Source of the DNA: Przewalskia tangutica
Taxonomy: Eukaryota; Streptophyta; Magnoliopsida; Solanales; Solanaceae
Reading direction: 5' to 3'
DNA: 64,000 nucleotides
Assembly (NCBI GenBank): GCA_029844215.1
Contig: CM056736.1
Span: forward strand, 16,615,501 to 16,679,500
The translations under genes and the position numbers were made by a program. The stretch's first letter is position 1, and every line of letters starts with the position of its first letter. This document shows positions 36,438 through 46,756 of this stretch, one piece after another. The notes under the pieces are model-generated. The model did not search any database and was not told the origin of the DNA. It saw nothing but the letters and a program-made list of their open reading frames with translations.

Positions 36438-37200
36438 GTCATTGCATGGACGCGATGCAGATGCTCGTCGTTGCATAGACGAAACATATATGAAGCCGTT
36501 GCATAGACTTAAATGAAATGGCGTCGTTGCATAGACGTGATGCAGATGTTCGTCGTTGCATAGACGAAGCATAGATGAAGCCGTTGCATAGGCTTAAATG
36601 AAATAGCGTCGTTTTCGGACGCAATGCAGATGCTCGTCGTTGCATAGACGAAACATGAATGAAGTCGTTGCATAGGCTTAAATGAAATGGCGTCGTTGTA
36701 TAGACGCGATGCAGATGCTCGTCGTTGCATAGACGAAAAATGAATGAAGCCGTTGCATAGGCTTAAAATGAAATGACGTCGTTGCATAGACGCGATGCAG
36801 ATGCTCGTCGTTGCATAGACGAAACATGGATGAAGTCGTTGCATAGGCTTAAAATGAAATGACGCCGTTGCATAGACGCGATGCAGATGCTCGTCGTTGC
36901 ATAGACGAAACATGAATGAAGTCGTTGCATAGGCTTAAATGAAATGGCGTCGTTGCATAGACGCGATGCAGATGCTCGTCGTTGCATAGACGAAACATGA
37001 ATGAAGTCGTTGCATAGGCTTAAATGAAATGACATCGTTGCATAGACGCGATGCAGATGTTCGTCGTTGCATAGACGAAACATGAATGAAGTTGTTGCAT
37101 AGGCTTAAATGAAATGGCGTCGTTGCATAGACGCGATGCATATGTTCGTCGTTGCATAGACGAAACATGAATGAAGCCGTTGCATAGGCTTAAATGAAAT
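36438..37200 (-). repeat. About nine tandem copies of an 85-bp unit in element E
   Basis: The unit period is 84-86 bp. Each unit holds three diverged sub-units built on the word CGTTGCATAG followed by ACG or GCT. Two sub-units have the form CGTCGTTGCATAGACG, whose CGTC and GACG ends can pair. Placement next to the 3' LTR matches the tandem-repeat-bearing 3' untranslated region known for Tat/Ogre elements. Minus-strand reading frames (MFRLCNDEHLHRVY repeats) arise from the repeat and break whenever its length shifts. Confidence 0.92.
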
Positions 37201-37655
37201 ACGTTGGTTTATGAGCGTACCTGCTTTGTGACTCGCCTGGGTTGAGATAACGTCATTGCATAGACGTTGTGCGTTTGTAACCCGCATGGGCCTATTGTTG
37301 TGTTCCTGCCTTTGTTGATATGAAGATTCTGCACTCAAAGAAAACTTGTGAGTTTTAGGAAAGGAGTGGTTGATTCGCGTCGACTTCGTAGCTTTGGCTC
37401 TTGACGCTTGCATGCTCAGACTGGTTTGGCCTGTTTTTTTTTTTTTTTCCGTCTATTGTTATTTTCTTGCAGTGAATTTTTAAAATATCCCAGTTTCTGA
37501 TAAATGCAAATGTTGAACTGGGTAAGGTTGACTCTTGACGCTATTAAAGCGATCATGTATGCAATTTTATTTATTTATTTTTATCATGAATGAAAAGCTA
37601 ATGCGAGAATATGGACAAAATCGAGTCCAGTGCAAAACAAGGAAAATATTTTTAA
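37201..37655. other. Spacer between the two arrays of element E
   Basis: One stray CATTGCATAGACG sub-unit lies near 37251. Poly-T tracts occur at about 37433-37448. Nothing else is recognised. Confidence 0.5.
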
Positions 37656-38060
37656 TTGAGTGACCGAAACCGATGTGGCTGCCTACATATTCCGTCGAGG
37701 GAATCAGGTCAGACGTAGTTCATGCTGCAAAATAAGATTTTTTTTTTTTTATGATTTTAAAAATGATGCGGGACCGAAGCCGATGTGGCTGCCTACATAT
37801 CCCGCCGATGGAATCAGGTCAGACGTAGTTCATGCTGCAAAATAAGATTTTTTTTTATGATTTAAAATAATGCGGGACCGAAGCCGATGTGGCCGCCTAC
37901 GTATCCCGCCGAGGGAATCAGGTCAGACGTAGTTCATGATGCAAAATAAAGATTTTTTTTATGATTTTAAAATGATGTGGGACCGAAGCCGATGTGGCCG
38001 CCTACGTATCCCGCTGAGGGAATCATGTCAAGACGTAGTTCGTGATGCAAAATAATTTTT
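37656..38060 (-). repeat. Four tandem copies of a hairpin-bearing unit of about 105 bp
   Basis: Each unit has GGGACCGAAGCCGATGTGGC, GCCTACGTATCCCGCC, GGGAATCAGGTCA and GACGTAGTTCATG, then an AT-rich spacer with poly-T. In element sense the arms CTACGT and ACGTAG flank an inner pair TCCC/GGGA. Two further single copies of the same motif lie at 39363-39433 and 39657-39732. Confidence 0.9.
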
Positions 38061-39362
38061 ATGTAATATGCATTTTGTTATTTTTTTTCTGAAAAAATGG
38101 AAGACGACATTACATTCTGACTCCAGTTGATACCAATAATTAATATTGTGCATAAGGATGTTCTTTTATTGCTTTCAGTCTAACCGAGATTGTCTTTGGT
38201 GTAATTCACACAGCTTCAGAAAGTACCTCAGACATATCTGAGTGTCGACACACCTGCTTGCATCCAAGGTTTCGAAATACACGTAATCTCACGTTTCAAA
38301 TGCCCTCACAGAAAGAAAGTCCCATTTCTCACATATATTCCAGTACTTTGAATTTTGGGACGTTTGGAGAAAAACACTCACACTCAGAAAGATGTTTAAT
38401 GCATGCAATTGTGATACCATAGGCTTGGCCGTCATGTAAGTATCCACTAATGTGAGAACCCTCAGTATAAGATCATGTAGGGCTTGTAACGGGCTTGTAA
38501 TGTAGGTTTGGGGAAAGAGATGGATATCATTTGGATAAAAAATGACTAATCCTTCCTCGAGCGTTGGACTACGTCCGTGCTTGACATTTGTGTGCTTTAA
38601 TGCTGACCTGCTTTCTTTTGTCCCAGTTTTTCTGTACTGACTTCTTTTTGAATCTTTCGTCTGGAGCCCGCTTTTCCCAAAGTTATTCTCTCATTTCATT
38701 CATTTTTTGTTTATAATGCTGGGGCTTTTGATTTCTTCTTTTGGTGAAGTCGTCATTTGTGTTTTTTTTTCCGGACTTTGACAACTTTTGTCTTTGCAAA
38801 CTTCGACGCAGAATTTCGTCAGCCACTTGCACATTTCCAAAACGCTCAAGGAGGTCGGGCCAAGAGAGGGATAGTGCGTACGCACTCAGAAAGGGTATAG
38901 GTGTAATATGCGGTTGTCAAAAGAATAGGCTTTAGGCTCAAAAGGGGTGTACTACAGATAATGTTATTTGGTAGGCTGAAAAAGGCTCAAACGGGTCAAA
39001 GAAAGCCTACGATCATTTCCCACACCAAGTGTTACTCAGGATTTCGCCTCAACAAACACACGGGCCAAGTTCTAGATCACAATGCAATGCAATTGAACTG
39101 ATTCTAAAACTCACCACACAATGCACATGAAACGATGAGGTTGGTTTCGTTCTTATCTTAGAAGCATGTGAGGCAATGTCATTTACGGGTAAATAAGAGG
39201 TACCAAAAGAATCTATGGTTTACCACGAAGTCAACCCATACTGATTATTACTCGGTCCTTCCATGCACACTCCTAACTGTGTTGGTATCAACCAAGTCAA
39301 ACAATGATACTTAAAAGAGCTTTGTTTTTTTTTTGTTTTTGTTTTTGTTTTTTGAATAAATG
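38061..39362. other. Internal region of element E without recognised coding
   Basis: No frame above about 64 residues and no retroelement protein motif is present. Poly-T tracts occur at 38085-38092 and 39329-39355. Confidence 0.6.
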
Positions 39363-39433
39363 GTACCGAACCCGAGTAGGGCTGCCTACGTATCTCATCT
39401 TTGACGAGAATCAGGTGTGCGTAGTTCGTTCAT
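39363..39433 (-). repeat. Isolated copy of the structured motif (copy 5)
   Basis: It contains GCCTACGTATCTCATC and GACGAGAATCAGG then CGTAGTTCG. In element sense the inner stem is TCTCGTC with GATGAGA, different bases from the tandem copies but still complementary (one G-U pair). Confidence 0.75.
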
Positions 39434-39656
39434 ATATGTTATAAAACGTATGATTTAAAAAGAATTTATTCATGAAAGAAATGCAAAAAATAAAAGTTGT
39501 GCAAAACAAATGATTGTTCACTATAAGACTAATGCAAAGTAAAAGAACGTAATGAAAAAATGCATGATTGTGATAGAATGAATGAAATGCATGAATGAAT
39601 GTGTGTGATTGGATAAATGCATTGAATGAGTGAACCAAATATGTTCCTTTTTTTTG

Positions 39657-39732
39657 TGGTGGTGTCGAACCCTAGATGGGTTGCCTACGTATCACACCGT
39701 ATGGTGAGAATCAAACACGCATAGTTCGGAAA
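39657..39732 (-). repeat. Isolated copy of the structured motif (copy 6)
   Basis: It contains GCCTACGTATCACACC, GGTGAGAATCAAA and GCATAGTTCGG. In element sense the inner stem is TCTCACC with GGTGTGA, again complementary (one mismatch) but with a different sequence. Confidence 0.72.
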
Positions 39733-39929
39733 GATTATGTTGTAAAATGCGTGATAAAGAATTATGTAATTAATTTTAGACATATCAATTGAATTTGTAT
39801 AAAAATGCAAAATATAAGTCCCAGAGCAATGCTTTGTTGAATCTGGTATAAACTGACTTCTTTCCGTCAACATAACTCAACTCATTCTTGGGATGATTTT
39901 TTTTTCTTTTCTTTTTCTTCCTCTTTTTT

Positions 39930-39962
39930 TGTTGTCCGCCCTCGACTATTTGCGAGGACGGT
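39930..39962 (-). other. Strong short hairpin in element E
   Basis: In element sense CCGTCCTCG and CGAGGGCGG form a 9-bp stem (one G-T pair) around an 8-base loop. An A-rich run follows. The role is unknown; it could be a structural or termination element. Confidence 0.5.
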
Positions 39963-40993
39963 CTTCCTGCAAAAATATGACAAATGAGTGAGAGTAGGCA
40001 AGTCACAAAAATAGTAAAATGTAAGGGCGTGACAATATAGTCAAAGACTCCCCTGCTTGGTTCGACCGGACTGGTGGTTGATGCTTCACAAAGTCCAAAT
40101 AGTGTTGTTCAAGAGCGATTTACGCAGTAGAAGTCCTGATTGCAATGTGACAACAAAAAGTGCAAAAATGCAAATATTTGTGGCCGGAATTATAAGCATG
40201 ATATGTACATGGGTTAAAATGGTAATAATATGTACAGAATTGCTAGCGACAACAATAGTAAACAAAAAAAATACAAATCAAGTGCGCGCCTAATATGCAT
40301 GGGACCTCTCTTATGCCAGAGGTCGGCCTAAACGCCAGATATGCGAGATTATGATAAATAGGTCCAAGCCGTTAAATTGTAATGTTTTGTTGGAAATGGC
40401 GACCAAATGACAGTGCACTTTTTCCAATTTCAGTGTGTCATGACCAGGCTTGGATCCGTCTATCATCATCACGCTACATATAGTATGCTAATGGGTCGTT
40501 GGGTTGTGAAACACGTCGACAAGTTTGGTGGATTTCTAATTGTGGCGTTAATACCAAGGACTAACCCACCTAAGGTTTATGCATGCATGACTTAATAAAA
40601 AAAATGGTATAGCTCTATCTTAAGTTTTCTAAGATTTGGCTTACTAGACGCAAGGTTCCCGAGCGGACAACTCGAGTGAGAAGGCTACGCGGCCACCGGT
40701 TAGACCGGACACTCCACGTATATTACCAACTCTCCTAAATTTGGGTTTTGAAGAAAATTTTTTGCTGATGCACCCATCGCACCTCGCATGTAGTGTGTGA
40801 TAGTGTGAATTTTCCAGAGTGGAAGAAATATGAACGGAATGCCAGTTTAAGGAAAGCAGTAAAAACAAATAACAATTAAAACAGTTAAGCATACAAAATT
40901 AAAGTAAGCAATTTTAAGGCATTTAAAACAAATAAAAACAAATAAAGCCAAGCAATAATAAACCTAGGTTTGCTATGGTTAAGAACCTGATTA
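39963..40993 (-). other. 5' leader of element E
   Basis: It is homologous, in inverted orientation, to the leader of element F (26022-26740): both contain GTATAGCTCTATCTTAAG-like, CTCGAGTGAGAAGGC-like and AAATATGAACGGAATG-like words. No open frame of note. The equivalent stretch in F leads into a gag, which E lacks. Confidence 0.75.
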
Positions 40994-41011
40994 TCCCCAG
41001 TGGAGTCGCCA
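40994..41011 (-). other. Primer-binding site of element E (tRNA-Arg type)
   Basis: In element sense TGGCGACTCCACTGGGGA begins three bases after the 5' LTR end. This fits the Arg-type site recalled for Ogre elements. Confidence 0.85.
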
Positions 41012-41013
41012 TC

Positions 41014-43232
41014 TGTAACACACCATTTTAACTGGAGTCGAAACGGGAGTACTACGTATGGTTGATTCCTAAATGTATTTAAAGGAGTCGCCACCTAATT
41101 ATTTAAGTGAATTAGGACACTTGATTTATTGCAATAAAAATACTGCAATTAATCTCCATTTAAAGGTCTGCGAAAGCTATGTGAGATTCTGGATCAGGGT
41201 TCTTTATTATCCTAAAAGGAAGGGGTTAGGCATCCTTTAAGATCCGCTAACTTGCGGTTATCCGTTCAAACCTAGGTTAATTATGTATTGGCTTTTATTC
41301 TACCTATTCTAAGCATTTCTCATAATTTACAATTAAAATAAAATGCAATACAAAAATAATAAAAAAACTAAAATTAAGTGCGACACAAAATAAAACTCCG
41401 AGACGTTATTTTGAAATGCATCTCCGGATACCTGCATAAACACTTAGTAAAAGTGTTAGTAATAAATAATTTTAAAGTAATAGCAAGAATTAATAAATAA
41501 AGCAAAAATAAATCCGTCTTTTGTACAGGGAAGGCCTTAGAAATCAGACGGAGATTCCTTCATCGGCCAATATTGCTAGAAAACAATAAAATAGATAAAA
41601 TCTTCGGATCCGCGCCAAAACAGTAATAGTTTTAAACACGGAGGGATCAGATATATATAAAAAATAAAGTAGGACAACCTAAACAAGTGCGGCTGCGAGA
41701 ATTCGCCTTGCCAGCACATGTTGGTTATCCGGTGTAAGTGGAAGAAATCATCATTGCCCAGAAAGCTTCATTTATTTTATTTTTCCGTCTTTGCAACTGT
41801 GGAGGCCTCAAAAATCGACGGATAACTTTTTCATTGGCCAAAGTGTAGTATCTGTTCAAAATCAGTAACCAACAGTGTAGCAGTTGTTCTTTCTCAAATT
41901 TGTAGTGGCAAGAATTGAAATAGCGATCATGCCATAATGATTCAACTCAAAGCGGGGCAGATATCAGGTCCGCATTAGAATAATTGTTCGCATCAACGTG
42001 CTAATCATTTTTATCAAGCACTGCACCTCATTTCAATTAGTAAAACAGGACAACATTGCTCTTAACTTAAGGTGCAACAAATCGACAACAATGAATAGCA
42101 ATTGTAGGCATTTATAAGTAGCGATCATAGACAATAAGCAACAGTATAGTATAAACACACACATGGCAATAAAATACCCATATAAGTGGCAGCTCAGATG
42201 TAGCATCAATTCTTTAAGAAAAGGAAATCATCAGAAATTTGATTCATTTAACGAAATGTAAAATCAACCCATCGCGCTGCCGACCACGCCAACACCTCCA
42301 TCGACCTTCCCGTCGTCAACAAACCCCACAAGCCCCATTCCCGTTAATCAGCGAACCATCGCATCACTGCCTCCGTTCCGCCACTGTTAGCGTCGGTGAA
42401 CAGCACTGGTGGCGTTGCTCCGACGATCTCGCCGTTGTAGCGACGTCACTGTACCGTACGCTATTACTCGATTTTAATCTTTATTATTATTACGTGTGGT
42501 GGACTGATTTGGTTTCTTTTCCTGTTGTTGGGTTGGCTGATATTGGGGTGTGAAGTGTGCGGCTAGGGTTCGCCGGAGCTAGCGGCGCGAGAGAGGAAGG
42601 GATGAGGAGATGATCTTTGAGGTCAAGGGGTGAGGGTGAAGTGTGCGGCTAGGTTAGTAATAGGGGGCTGATTTTTGTGTGTGTATAGAGAGGAGAGAGA
42701 CGAAAGAGGGTGTGAGATAGGTAGGTGAAGTAGGGTAATGTAGGGTATGTGAGAGAGAGACGGCTGGGAGTTTTAAGGGGTAGGAGTAGGGCAGAAGTAG
42801 AGTGTTTATTTTATAGGGTGAGATTAGGTTTTGGGTATTGGGCTTTGGGTATTGGGTATTGAGTATTGGAGGAAAAAAATGAAAGGTGTATTGGGCCTCA
42901 GTTTGGGCTTCGGTTTTTGGCGGATTGGACTGGTTTGGCAAAAATGCAAAATGGGTTAATTATTTAACAGAAAAAATTATTTAAAAAAAAAGATGCAAAA
43001 TTATTAAAATGCAAATGTCGATGTAATAGTAATAAAAATACCATATTTAAAAAAAATGTTTAATACCTAATTAAAAGTAAAAAACATGATGCAAGTTTAC
43101 AAAAATAAAATAACATAGAATGTTAGGTAAAAAATATACAAAAATGTCAAAAATTATGATAAAATGTGGTGTCCTAAAATGCTTAAAATTGCAAGAAATG
43201 ACTAAAAGATGGGTCAAAATTGGGTGTCAACA
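41014..43232 (-). repeat. 5' LTR of element E (2219 bp)
   Basis: It is the partner of 33637-36174. The divergent middle block here is 42241-42793 and includes GTCGCCG/CGCCGG-rich sequence. The 104-residue frame at 42239-42553 falls in that block and has no counterpart in the other LTR. Confidence 0.92.
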
Positions 43233-43489
43233 GAAACAAAGGAAGTGCTGCCCAAATTTCTGTAGAATTAGAGGGCCATTATTTGGAATAAGTTTTACAC
43301 TAGTAAGCTTGATGTTGATAGAAGTGTTATTGTCATTTTAGGTTGAAGTACTACATGTAGCATAGTCTACGTGGCTTGAGGAATAGCCGATAAAGGTTGA
43401 AGTACATTGGGGTGTATGCTACTTGTCGTGTTGACTAATCATCAATGAGATATGTGAACTACTTCCTTCTATCGGCATGATTGATTATT

Positions 43490-44640
43490 GAAGTGTACTT
43501 GTCTTGATTCTTGAAGTACACGCCCTTTGTTATTTGAAGTATACTTGCCTTGTTATTTGGAGTATACATGACTCATTTCTTGAAGTATACTTGCCTTGAT
43601 TTTAGAAGTATACTTGACTTGATCTTGATAGAGTTCTATCGGAACCTAATCCTTAGTGATATACTTTTTTTATAATACTTTGAATTTCCTAAACTAGAAG
43701 TTGGTATATATACTTTTTTTTATAGTAATTGGGGTTTCCAAAATGGAAGTTGTTAAAATTCATTATTCTTGATAGTATTTGAGTTTATAAAATGGAGATT
43801 TTTATATCTATTTCCCTTGTAGTACTTTGGGCTTTAAAAGTGAAAGTGGTTCTACTTATAGTACTTAGAGTCTTAAAAGGGAAGTTGTTCCTAATCTCTT
43901 AAATAGTACTTGAGTTTAAAAGTGTAGTAACTTGATTTTAAAGGATACAAGTGTCTTAGTTTTCTAAACCTAAAGTTTGTTATAATGGCTTTATGGAAAG
44001 TTAGTTATAACGGCTTTAGGGGAAGTCAAAAGAATGGTTTACTTGATTGATTTAAAAGAGGATAAATGACTTGATTTAAAGAGAAGTAACTTGATTTAAA
44101 GGCGTGAGTTACTTGATATTTGAAAGTATAAGTTACTTGGGTTGAAAGGTATAAGTAACTTGATTTTAAAAGTATACTTATCTTGATATTAAAAAGTGTA
44201 GAGTCACTTGATTTTAAAAGTATAAGTCACTTGGTTTAAAAAGTGTAAAATACTTGATTTAAAAGTGAAAGTGTCTTGATGCTACCAGTGCTAGTATCTT
44301 TGGGTTTTATAAAAAGGGAAGTTATTTTACTCTTAGAAGTTAAGGATATTCATGTTGTGGTTTCGGTGTTTAAAGCATGTCTGAATGGTTCCTAAAAGTC
44401 CTTACCAAGTCTTATGAGAGATGTTGGTAAGAGTTTTAGGAAGTAGTTCTATCTATTTCATTAATAGTACTTGAGTTTCTAAATAGAAGTTGTTCTATCT
44501 ATTCTCTTGATAACACCTTGGGTTTTTTAATTGAAAGATATAAATTACTTGGTGTTAAAAGTATACTTGACTTGATTTGAAAGGTATAACTTACTTGAGT
44601 TTAAAATGTGTAGTAACTTGATTGTTAAAAATGAAAGTGT
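43490..44640 (+). repeat. Degenerate ACTTGATTTTAAAAG array in solo LTR L
   Basis: Variants of TACTTGA-TTTTAAAAG-TATA recur dozens of times with a spacing of roughly 20-35 bp. LTR A carries a short version at about 6320-6440. Confidence 0.7.
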
Positions 44641-44661
44641 CTTGATACTACGGGTGTTAGT

Positions 44662-44840
44662 GTCTTGATTATTTTAAAAGGAAGGCATGGTAATTGTCTT
44701 GATTATTTTAAAAAGAAGGCATGGTAATTGTCTTTATTATTTTAAAAGGAAGGCATGGTAATTGTCTTGATTATTTTAAAAGGAAGGCATGGTATTGTCT
44801 TGGTTTATTTAAAAAGGAAGACATGGTATTGTCTTGGTTT
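44662..44840 (+). repeat. 36-bp tandem repeat, five copies, in solo LTR L
   Basis: The unit reads GTCTTGATTATTTTAAAAGG then AAGGCATGGTAATT. The copies are nearly identical, so the expansion is recent. Confidence 0.85.
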
Positions 44841-45119
44841 TTCTAAAAATGAAAGTTTGTTATAATGACTTTATGGGAAGTTGTTATAACAGTTTTGTGG
44901 AAATTCAAGAGATGGTTTAAAATGTTATATAGAAATCATGTGAGAATGTCCATGATTAAATCCTTAACATAGTACATGAAATGAAAGTGCCTTGAGTTTA
45001 TAAAGTGAAGTTCATTATATGCGTTTGGTAAATGAGGTGTTGGTACCTTGGCATTTCTAAAAGGAAAGTTTATTTTAATATTTTGTATCTGATGTGTTGG
45101 TACTTTGGTTTATTTCCTT

Positions 45120-45400
45120 GACAGTATTTGTGTATATTTGCACCATGAATGTGCTTCCATGATGCGAGTAGAGATACTCATGCGGGTATATTTACCTATG
45201 CGGGTTCGATTCCCATGAATAATATCCACGGACAAGATCTGTGATGCGAGTAGAGATACTCATGCGGGTATAATTACCTATGCAGGTTCGATTCCTATGC
45301 GGGTTCGATTCCCATGAATAATCCACGGACAAGATCCGTGATTCGAGTAGAGATACTCATACGGGTGTAATTACCTATGCGGGTTCGATTCCCATGAAAT
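45120..45400 (+). repeat. Tandem units with four GGTTCGATTCC motifs in solo LTR L
   Basis: Units of about 70-90 bp contain GATGCGAGTAGAGATACTCA, TACCTATGCGGGTTCGATTC and ATCCACGGACAAGATC. GGTTCGATTCC occurs exactly at 45203, 45285, 45302 and 45382, matching the B-box/T-arm consensus of tRNA genes. No tRNA cloverleaf surrounds them. Confidence 0.75.
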
Positions 45401-45981
45401 AGATATACATATTGATTTTGGGCAGGTGTCTCTGTCTTTGATGTGACTCTCATTACTCTACTTTTAAAAAAGCACAGTGTACTAGTAGTTGATTATTATA
45501 CTTGTCTCTTGTTATTTGTTTGGCCTGTTATAATCTCATCTACAGAAGTACAGTGATACAATGATACAGTAGTACAGGGGTACAGTAATACAAGGTACAG
45601 TTGGCTCTTATTTTATATGGCACGGTAGGATCTGGTATTTGATTTTTATACTTGCCCCTGTCATTCTTTTGTACAGTTATGATCTTGTTTATCAGATTTT
45701 TATTTCCGCTCCATACTTGGTACATGTTGCCGACTTCTTCTGGCTGCGTTCATGCCCGCAAGTCTAGGTACTCAGTTGTGGATCCGCGAGCTTAGGATCC
45801 TTGTTCAGCGTTTTGGGATAGCTCCAATGTTCCGGAACTTGTCATTATGGCTAGATATATTCAGGGGTACGACGGGGCCTTGTCCCGCCATGTTGTACAA
45901 TCATACTCTCTAGAGGTCTGTAGTCATATGTGGGCTGTGTATATGAGTTTTGTAACAGAAAAAAAAAGTAGTCCCCAGTGG

Positions 45982-45985
<4 letters not shown>

Positions 45986-46024
<39 letters not shown>
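45986..46024. repeat. (TA)n microsatellite
   Basis: About 19 TA dinucleotides lie near the 3' end of solo LTR L. Confidence 0.95.
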
Positions 46025-46027
<3 letters not shown>

Positions 46028-46192
46028 CGAAATGCTAGCTTTGTGTTGTATCATGAGTGTTGTTTTAAATTGTTGTCTTTGGGTTGTTTGGGATAAGGGT
46101 GCCCAGGTAGGGCACCAGTCGCGGGCCCGAGGTTCGGGTCGTGACATTAAAGACGGGATAAACTCAATCCCTCATTAGTAAAATTTTCAACA

Positions 46193-46670
46193 ATCCCCTC
46201 TTGAAAGAGAATTGGTGCACACTGGGTGCCAAAGTTCAGCAATCTTTCAGCGGAAAGATATTGCATCAGGATAGGTAGCTTTCAGCTTTGAACAAACCTT
46301 AGTTGATTACCATCGGATTTACTTACTGCATGGTGAACGTGATGTCTTGAACCGTCAGTATTTAGTGTAAACCAAGACAATGATATCAACACAATAACTC
46401 TCCTTATTCATTTTCTTTTTTATTGTCTTGTCTGTTGTGGCCATGGACAATGCTTGGATTCTTAAGTGCGTACAATTGAAGCAGTATGTCTTCGCACTTA
46501 AACAGGTGATCTCCTATAAGGTATATTGCTCTACCCCACTCGCAAGTGTTAGGAATCATTAAAGTTTCAGAAACTTATCTTTTACCCATCAAGCAGGTAG
46601 CACTTAGTGTCTATCGCGGGAACGGCTTTGGAGTTATCTTTCTTTAAAGAATGATAATCTGAAGTGCTCT
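46193..46670. other. Unassigned host sequence between two LTR insertions
   Basis: No clear frame is seen. It may be the decayed upstream part of the copia pol fragment at 46671. Confidence 0.4.
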
Positions 46671-46755
46671 TACTTCAAGTCATGTGTGTTTTTGGGTTAT
46701 CCGTCTAATCATCGTGATTATAAATTCTTTGATTTATCTTCTAATAAATCATAAT
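46671..46755 (+). pseudogene. Copia integrase fragment
   Basis: A 27-codon plus-strand stretch reads YFKSCVFLGYPSNHRDYKFF then DLSSNKS and a stop. CVFLGYP...YK.FDL is the conserved block at the end of the integrase of plant Ty1/copia polyproteins. Chromovirus C begins two bases later, so the fragment is probably cut by that insertion. The strand is opposite to the copia gag at 30655, so it likely belongs to a different copy. Confidence 0.72.
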
Positions 46756-46756
46756 T

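Larger units (their letters stand above)
33637..43232 (-). mobile_element. Tat/Ogre-like non-autonomous LTR element E
   Basis: A perfect 5-bp duplication GAAAC lies at 33632-33636 and 43233-43237. In element sense the 5' LTR is 43232-41014, the primer site 41011-40994, the internal region 41013-36175 and the 3' LTR 36174-33637. LTRs start TGTTGACACCCAATTTTG and end ATGG(G/T)GTGTTACA. The internal 4.84 kb shows no gag, protease, RT or integrase motif on either strand. It holds repeated hairpins and tandem arrays. The element looks structurally complete, recently inserted by LTR similarity, and dependent on proteins from a relative. Confidence 0.9.
32185..46146 (+). mobile_element. Solo LTR L (about 4.36 kb without insert), interrupted by element E
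   Basis: It starts TGTTACACCCCGTATTTCC and ends GGTTCGGGTCGTGACA. A perfect 5-bp duplication TTAAA directly flanks both ends (32180-32184 and 46147-46151), with no internal domain between, so this is a solo LTR left by LTR-LTR recombination. Subtracting element E (33637-43232) and one GAAAC leaves 4361 bp. Its ends and scattered motifs match LTR A and the LTRs of C. It is longer because of tandem arrays at about 43490-44840 and 45120-45400. Confidence 0.92.
31213..46192 (-). mobile_element. Probable copia-type LTR, split by solo LTR L
   Basis: Without L, 31213-32184 plus 46152-46192 gives about 1.0 kb with matching TGTTG...CAACA ends (plus start TGTTGGATCTAAACC, end ATTTTCAACA). On the minus strand it has a TATATAAAC box near 31950 and an A/T-rich, transcribed-LTR-like tail. 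A purine-rich AAGAGGGGAT lies just outside the 46192 end. Orientation is therefore probably minus, as for the copia gag at 30655. No 5-bp duplication was found (ATATT against ATCCC). Whether it is the 5' LTR of the gag-bearing element or an unrelated LTR is open. Confidence 0.45.

Noticed and set aside
36125..37413. Family of Cys/His/Arg-rich repeat proteins on the minus strand
   Set aside because: They are read-through of the 85-bp tandem array in several frames; unit length is not a fixed multiple of three and no frame persists.
42239..42553. 104-residue plus-strand frame
   Set aside because: It falls in the block unique to one E LTR, has low-complexity Pro/Arg/His content, and no start context or homolog is recognised.
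45200..45395. tRNA gene suggested by GGGTTCGATTCCC
   Set aside because: Only the T-arm-like word is present; no acceptor, D or anticodon stems can be drawn around any of the four copies.
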